Assembly (NCBI RefSeq): GCF_000003605.2
Contig: NW_003122923.1
Span: 197,618 to 227,281, forward strand
Direction of reading: 5' to 3'
DNA length: 29,664 bases
From: Saccoglossus kowalevskii
Lineage: Eukaryota; Hemichordata; Enteropneusta; Harrimaniidae
In this document: positions 23,753 to 29,664 of the stretch, in pieces
Layout: every line of letters begins with the position of its first letter
Position numbering within the stretch: the stretch's first letter is position 1
Position numbers and translations under genes: made by a program
The notes under the pieces: generated by a model
What the model saw: only the letters and a program-made list of their open reading frames with translations
The model's database searches: none
Told to the model about the DNA's origin: nothing

Positions 23753-25014
23753 CTAAATGTGGGTCTGTCGATTCTCATATGATAGTTTCTGGCGACGAAA
23801 CGTGTCCTTAGCTTTTCTGTAAATCTCGTTGTCATAATAAAGAGCACGACTGACTTCTGGGTCGGACATCATAACATCACGCAAAGTTTTGACAATTTCA
23901 TCTTTCCCTATGTTAACATCTGAAGTTGCGGTATAGTTTCGTTTTTTCATTAGGTATTCAGGTGTGCATTTTGTGTGAAATGGAAGTTTGTATACTTCTT
24001 CAAACATCAAAAAACTTTCATCAAATTCTTCGGTCAGTCCGATCACAGCAAACCAATACTCCAGGCGACCGAGAACGTATTGTAACAACACTTCCCGTTC
24101 GTCGTTCGTCAACAAATGTCGTAAAATCAATTCAGTTTTCCACCAAGGTGGGATCATATTTGTGACAGAGTCATTAGGTCCCCGTAGCTTATCAACAAGC
24201 TGTATATACAATGGAGTAAAAAACGCAGGATTCGTTAACAGTTGTCTGAAGAAGAAACTGCCCTGGTGTACCGCCCATTCATTCACAGAACGTGTGGAAG
24301 CGTTTTTGACAATGCACTGTTGTTGTGTACTAGTTTTGCACATATTATATGACGATATGACGCGTTCATATGGATCTCTCAACATCGTAAAATAAGAACA
24401 AGGTGCTTCGGTAAAGTCACATATACCAAAGGTTGAATCACCCATGTAAGACTGGGCAAGTCGTTGATTTGATTCATTGTGTAACATCTCTGTGTAGAAC
24501 TCTTCGGCGTTAGTGTTTGCGGCAAGTATCGGCAAATCCCGACCCTCATCGCGTAGAATACTCTTCCAACAATATTTAGTATTAGACCCACCTGATTTCT
24601 GGTTGTGAACGAATACTATAGTGGAATTGCTATACACATGGTCTGACAAGTATAAATTCTTCTGTGTAGGTCTGAGGTAAAAATTTGGCAGATAATTCTT
24701 TTTAAAAACCCATGCATACTTTGAAACGATCCTTTCTGTTTTTTCTGACATTTCGTCGTTACGTAATGCAGGGAGAGAGCCACGCCTGCGTGATAAATAA
24801 TAATAATAAATTTGTTATGCAAGTGAAGATAAATTTATTATAAGACAGTGGACCTTAATTCCCTTTTATTAAGAATTACGTACCTGACATATTCTATAAT
24901 TTTTCTTGACGTACCGACATCCGTGACGACATGAGTGTGTTTAACACATAAATAGAACACCATTGCGAGGATTGCTACACAGGGAACACGCCCGCAAAAT
25001 CTAAAGCGCGGCAT
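23753..25014 (-). CDS. type II membrane (Golgi-type) sulfotransferase, copy B
   Basis: Two exons, 25014-24884 and 24785-23753, joined at GTCAG|GTACGT and CACGCAG|G in the same phase as copy A, giving 387 residues. An in-frame TAA six bases upstream supports the start. Exon 1 gives a basic tail (MPRFRFCGR) and a membrane anchor at about residues 10-25. The luminal exon carries the PAPS loop as QKSGGSNTK (106-114), changed from TTTK in copy A, and an unchanged LRDPYERVISSY (179-190). Potential N-glycosylation sites NST, NES and NAS remain. It aligns to copy A without gaps apart from a three-codon shorter C-terminus. The intron is only 98 bp. Probable role: sulfate transfer to a glycan in the Golgi; acceptor unknown. 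Confidence 0.85.
24884..25014 (-). CDS. sulfotransferase B exon 1 (membrane anchor)
   Basis: 43 codons plus two bases, too short to stand out as an open frame. Start ATG has A at -3. The hydrophobic anchor and the phase-2 donor mirror exon 1 of copy A although the protein sequence is strongly diverged. Confidence 0.8.
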
Positions 25015-25936
25015 TTTTTAGTGAATAACCGTCAAAACTGTTAACCTCTGCTTTTGGGTATCACACTGACTTGCCATGTAACGCGTGGCGTGTGTAAGCA
25101 CAACACATATGTAAAACACACAGATCAATATACGGTAATAACAAACGCATACATAACGCGCGTCATAGTGATATGGTATTAGGAGTATCTAACAATTGTA
25201 ATATGAACAGCTTGTATTTGAGGACAATAGTTCATTCAGTCGAAGTGTCATCATTAGCTAAATTAGTCTTGGAATGTTAATGACAGTTTTCACTTATTAT
25301 ATTCCATTGTGGGATATAGTGTGGTTCGAAGCGTCAATAAAACAGCCCCGTAAGATTTTTGTTGTAAAATTGATTTTTGTTGTTTTATTGGACTTTATTT
25401 TGGTCAAATTATCGGAAAATGAAGGGGTTCAATTTTGTTGACCCCTTGACCCCTTCCAGGGCGAGGCTTTTAATTGTGCACCCTCTCCGCCAGCCCCCAT
25501 GTCTATCTTTACTAAAAGTAGTAAACCTATTTTCATGACCATGGGGTCATTTTGGTGTTTTTGATTATGCTGATTGCATTCATGATTCTTTCAACATAAT
25601 TAGAAACACCTGCCACTGACTTTTAGTTATAACTGATGTTCCATGGAAATGAGCACCTTAGCAAAAGTTATATTTATCTTACTTGACACGCACTTTTAAA
25701 TTTATGCACAGATAGTTCCTTTCAAACCAGACTTTATTGACTAAAGATGTAAAACTTACAACACCAAAAACAATCTAAAGTTTTAACTGGCTATCACCGG
25801 TTTAAAATACTAAACAATGCCAAAGTCATTATAAATTACATGAATGGACATACATGTTGTTTCAATATTATAATTTCAAACTGGTACCATCAATAACTGA
25901 AGAAGACACATTAGAATAAAACCTTACAAGTGACTT
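25015..25936. other. intergenic, no gene seen
   Basis: Promoter-side flank of sulfotransferase B followed by sequence that may include the 3' end of the decayed mobile element to its right. No coding region is supported. Confidence 0.5.
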
Positions 25937-26955
25937 TCACTGACTTCTTGCTAAGATTGAAATTATAATGTTTATATGTGTAGGAGCTAACAGCTCTCCC
26001 TCCAAGTTCTTTGAACAAAATAGCTCCCCCCGCACTGCTGATAAGGTTGTGGGACCTGTTGTACAATACACTCTACAAAAAAACTGTTCCAAGCTATTGA
26101 TCTGCGTTGGCAGTTTACCATTGATGGCAGAGTCATCTTCATTAAGCTTTAAGTGGAAACCAACCCAGGTCTTCTTGGAAATCCCTACAAATTTTCCACC
26201 CCAGTTAGCTACAGAGAAAATAAGAAACCCAACGAGTCCTTGACATTTATAAAATCCAATCACTCACACCCGACCTACCACATCAATTTCTCTGTACGTG
26301 TTGCCCTTACCAGTTAAACTTTCGACGAGTTTGAGCCCCAAGGTGATCACGAGAGGCCAAATCAAGCAAAAGTGTGAGGACAACAGTGTCAGGTGACCAA
26401 CCACACTCTTCTCGCTGAACACTCTTATTTATTGAAACCAAAGCTTGATGGGGGGGGGGGGGTCAGGGTATCCGCCTCTTCATGTGAATGTTTTTCTTCA
26501 AAGTCCTGACCTTTTATCTCTGTTTCACACACAACAACTAGCTTGAATGTATTATCACTGGAAAAGTGTCCTAGCAAATCTAAATATGGACGTTATTTTA
26601 CTCTTGCTCCTTGAAGCAGACAGAAGCTCTTTGAGAGACATGTTAAGCTTCATTTCTGAATGGATCACAAATTCTGTGGATGTTGTTGCTATTTTCTGCC
26701 GTGGCATATTCTTTAAAAATTGGCCCAAAGACCACTTCGCTCTAAAGACTTAGAGGTTCGAGGAAAACTGATAAGAAGGAAACGGCTTTCCACTTTAATA
26801 AGGTACTGTGTGAGAAATTGAGCAAGCTGTCCACAACCTTCTTCATGCTGTTTGATATTTTCTGAATACCAGGACTGGGTGTCATGATAAATATCAACAA
26901 CGCCAAGTCTATGTTGATGGAGTGCATAATTAAAAACAGCACAGCACAGGTTCAA
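25937..26955 (-). pseudogene. decayed mobile-element-type ORF
   Basis: Reading the minus strand, protein-like blocks appear in a consistent order but in different frames: DTQSWYSENIKQHEE, MSLKELLSASRSKSKITSI, EIKGQDFEEKHSHEEADTL, GWSPDTVVLTLLLDLASR, TGKGNTYREIDVVGRV, GFYKCQGLVGF, NWGGKFVGISKKTWV, and LEQFFCRVYCTTGPTTL with VRGELFCSKNLEGE. I recognise these blocks as a repetitive ORF type seen many times per genome in marine invertebrates, usually annotated as uncharacterised. The frame is broken by stops (for example just before VIGFYKCQG, about 26265), several frameshifts and a run of 13 G at about 26449. It cannot make a full protein. The exact transposon class is not determined. Confidence 0.7.
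26449..26462. repeat. poly-G run
   Basis: About 13 G residues inside the decayed element, an expansion-prone site and a likely place for sequencing length errors. Confidence 0.85.
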
Positions 26956-27060
26956 GTGGAATTACAGAGGTGGTCACTGCCAAAGTGGATTTCTGAGAGA
27001 TTAATGACAAGATTCTTGTCACGCATAATATATTGACAGGTAATCACTTAACTGATCGCT

Positions 27061-27487
27061 TATCGTCCAAACGCGATTTGATGATTCTACATCAAAGGGA
27101 GTCAAGCTTTCAGGTACTAATTACTATGGCCTATACCTGCACATTATAATAAAATCTTCCACATTTTAGGCGAGTCATCGTTAAAATTGTGAACACAGGA
27201 TCAATTTGCATCAATTTGGTAATCAGAATTACAGAGTTAGACAAGTATATTTTTGTTATTTCTATATGTTGTATATCGGCCAAACGCGATTTGATGATTC
27301 TACATCAAAGGGAGTCAAGTTTTCAGGTACTAATTACTATGGCCTATACCTGCACATTATAATAAAATCTTCCACATTTTAGGCGAGTCATCGTTAAAAT
27401 TGTGAACACAGGATCAATTTGCATCAATTTGGTAATCAGAATTACAGAGTTAGACAAGTACATTTTTGTTATTTTATATGTTGTATT
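27061..27487 (+). repeat. 213-bp tandem duplication
   Basis: Two adjacent, nearly identical units, 27061-27273 and 27274-27487, differ by only a few bases (for example TATCGTCC against TATCGGCC, and a short indel near the ends). No open frame is shared. They lie about 560 bp upstream of the bHLH reading frame. The near-identity implies a recent duplication. Confidence 0.92.
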
Positions 27488-28050
27488 CCAATTATTGATC
27501 ACGTACGACGTTCACAAATCCTTACAGCCAGTAGTTGAAAACATACTTTATTTTACACCTATTCCAATGTTTTAGCAGCAACCAAAAGTAGTCGATGCAA
27601 TCAATCATTGCGAGCACTTATAGCTAGCATTTTAAATCACAATTTATATGTCTTCATTTGTGGTAAACAACGCCCTCATGTGTACATAATGTAAATTGTA
27701 GTAGTAAACGCCCTCTAGTGACACATGTCATCTTCGCTTGTTCTCATCTCATTAATCTGATATAATTCTTACTAAAAACCTACACCCACCCACATAATAA
27801 TTTTGATTACCCAATCAGCGACCCTCCTAATATAGTAGTCTTTTCGGTTTGATGTTTTGTGTTGACAAAAAATGATGCTTCACACATACGTATCTTTTGT
27901 CCCCAATGCTTCAAAGAATTCGCCGACAATGCCATTGTGCAGAAGATAAATAGCGGAGCATTGCTGCATCTAATATCAGGTTGTGTCTTGAAAGCATCGA
28001 GTGGACATCTCACCTTGTATCTCATCTGTTGTTCACTATAACCCGTCAAT

Positions 28051-28865
28051 ATGACTCGAGTTAAAATGGAAAGACCTGTTCCAAGTTTAGCAAAAACGAC
28101 AAGCAGTGACGTCTATTCACCATATCAGATTTATATGAATCCCGAATACGTTCCATTGCATGGTGTTCAGATGATTGGTCACACTACGTGCTCATTCGCA
28201 CGTCTTTATGGTACCAATGGGAAGACAGAGATCGAAAATGATAGTTTACATCCAGTATATCCATTGGAATCCAGTGAGTCAGTGTGCCGTGCAAGTCACT
28301 ATATCGATGGTGACAAGAAGACACTCAGATCTACCAAATCAACGGAAATATACGACTCGCTCGGAGGTATACAAAATGAAGTTGACACCAAACCAGTGCA
28401 TGCAATCAAGATACAACAGTCCTGTAAAGTAGAATCAAGAAAATTAGCCAACTCCAAAGAGAGAGCCCGAATGAATAGTATTAGAGATGGCTTTGACATG
28501 TTACGAGACATTTTACCCAAATCATGTACACCGTTTGGAGGAAACAATTGTCGAAAATGAATACACTGAAAGCAGCCATCGATTATATCACGTATTTACG
28601 AGATGTATTAGAATTTGGTGAGGAGAACTGTGACCGTCGCCTCAATCGTAAATATGAAAAACATTTGAAAGAGGTATGTGGTCGTCCAACATCGAACCAT
28701 TTCATTAGCGTACAACCCGCCACCTCATCACATCACATCAAGGATAGAAAGCTAGTAAGAGCAAGAAGACGTAATATATCGTCAAAGCAGTTATCTAACC
28801 AACACTATATAATGGCTTCACAAAGTTCTACCAAATCAAGTCTTCAACGACATGAAGCGTTATAA
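28051..28865 (+). pseudogene. bHLH transcription factor frame with a loop frameshift
   Basis: Intronless. The first frame (169 codons) starts at an ATG with an in-frame TAA 12 bases upstream and reaches the basic region and helix 1: KLANSKERARMNSIRDGF, then MLRDILP. E137 and R140 are the expected E-box contacts. It stops at 28558. The loop and helix 2, QLSKMNTLKAAIDYITYL, continue in the frame shifted by -1 from about 28545 and run open to 28865, for about 270 residues in total. Helix 2 matches the family's LSKVDTLR pattern. The shift lies between about 28521 and 28545. It is either a sequencing/assembly error, a recent null allele, or a pseudogene; the otherwise open frames argue against old decay. 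The sequence is nearest in style to FIGLA/ASCL-like class A factors, but the subfamily is uncertain. Confidence 0.75.
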
Positions 28866-29664
28866 TAGGACGCCTGCTAACTTGAATACTAACATTGGTA
28901 CACGACTAATACGCCGTTTTTCATGCATATATTGTTGCTCACGTTATTGTATCAATATAGGTAATGTCTCGCTCAACAGTCTAGTAATACAGATTTTCGT
29001 TATACTATAAAGAATAGAAACCAGCTTTGCATGTTCCTGACATCATAAAGCCATCACTTATATGGAATAGTATACGTATGTGTGTAGTGTCTAAATTTCT
29101 GTGCAATACCGAATATCTTACCGTTTCAAAGGTATTTTTTAAAAATAAAATATATGTTACCAATCTGCATGTTGTCTTAATGTTGTTACACACGGTTCAG
29201 TTTAGTTATATGACATTTAAACACCACAACTCCGCTTTATAACTAGTTCAAGTACGTCCCATAATCTACGCTGTGTAAAATCCATCTTTCACCTCATTCT
29301 AGCAAATTTCAATGGACGCCAAATTATAACGAAAATAATTGTAATTTGTCGCCAGTCGCCGCATTATTTACCACTTTATATATTGACATATTACCACGGC
29401 GATTCAAAGCAGGCATGTGATGGGCTCTTTAGCGGCCAAATAAAAATAAAATGAATGCGATACCGCGACAATGATCGGTTTCGTTAATTTTTCGTCCTCA
29501 ATCTTCTATAAAGAAAAGATTGTTCATGTATGACATGAATCGTAACATTACTGCATATTTAGTTAGTATAGAGTCATTAAAAGGAACAAAAATGCACTGT
29601 GATAACAATTTTATCTTACCAATCAAGTACTTAATGTTTACATGTATTGAAAAATGAAAAAAAA
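28866..29664. other. 3' flank of the bHLH frame, no gene seen
   Basis: AT-rich, with a candidate AATAAA at 29144-29149 about 280 bases past the bHLH end. Two antiparallel short frames at 29005-29242 lack domains. Confidence 0.5.

Noticed and set aside
27061-27487. CRISPR-like array
   Set aside because: Only two long contiguous units without spacers, in eukaryotic DNA.
27807-28049. Short frames on both strands just before the bHLH start
   Set aside because: Antiparallel overlapping frames with no domain; the plus-strand one ends at a stop in frame with and just before the bHLH ATG, as expected of 5' flank.
28545-28560. Programmed -1 frameshift at CGA AAA TGA in the bHLH frame
   Set aside because: The shifted frame already gives the canonical QLSK sequence upstream of this site, so the ancestral frame change lies earlier; there is no proper slippery heptamer, and frameshifting is not known for this family.
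1-29664. tRNA or rRNA genes
   Set aside because: Reading for tRNA B-box words and rRNA-like stretches gave no convincing candidate, though a covariance-model search was not possible.

Overview
The window reads as AT-rich nuclear DNA from an animal: genes are split by GT-AG introns, poly(A) signals (AATAAA) follow the coding ends, long microsatellites and decayed mobile elements are present, and there are no bacterial operons. The proteins (Golgi-type sulfotransferases, an ornithine-decarboxylase family protein, a bHLH factor) and a mobile-element ORF type common in marine invertebrates suggest a marine invertebrate, possibly a deuterostome. The species cannot be fixed from the sequence alone.

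Layout: 1-4303 has no convincing gene but holds two copies of a composite hairpin/MITE repeat and one possible orphan exon. 4304-6376 (minus) is sulfotransferase copy A, two exons, with a perfect (AT)38 tract just upstream of its start. 6510-11986 is mostly non-coding, with a TTTA microsatellite, a GC-rich dispersed repeat and a candidate 5' UTR exon. 12023-20162 (plus) is an 11-exon gene for a 438-residue ornithine decarboxylase/antizyme inhibitor family protein; the third hairpin/MITE copy sits 10 bp inside its fourth intron. 20163-23752 shows no gene. 23753-25014 (minus) is sulfotransferase copy B, with the same two-exon structure as copy A. 25937-26955 (minus) is a broken mobile-element ORF. 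27061-27487 is a 213-bp tandem duplication. 28051-28865 (plus) is a bHLH reading frame broken by a one-base frameshift in the loop.

How the genes relate: the two sulfotransferases are paralogues, 19,440 bp apart with no gaps between their luminal exons, flanking the decarboxylase-like gene on the opposite strand. Part of their coding sequence is almost identical, including silent sites, while the flanks have diverged; this points to gene conversion. The decarboxylase-like protein keeps the cofactor lysine but has lost several residues needed for ornithine decarboxylation, so it is more likely a regulator or an enzyme with changed specificity than a standard ODC. No functional link between it and the sulfotransferases can be shown from the sequence.
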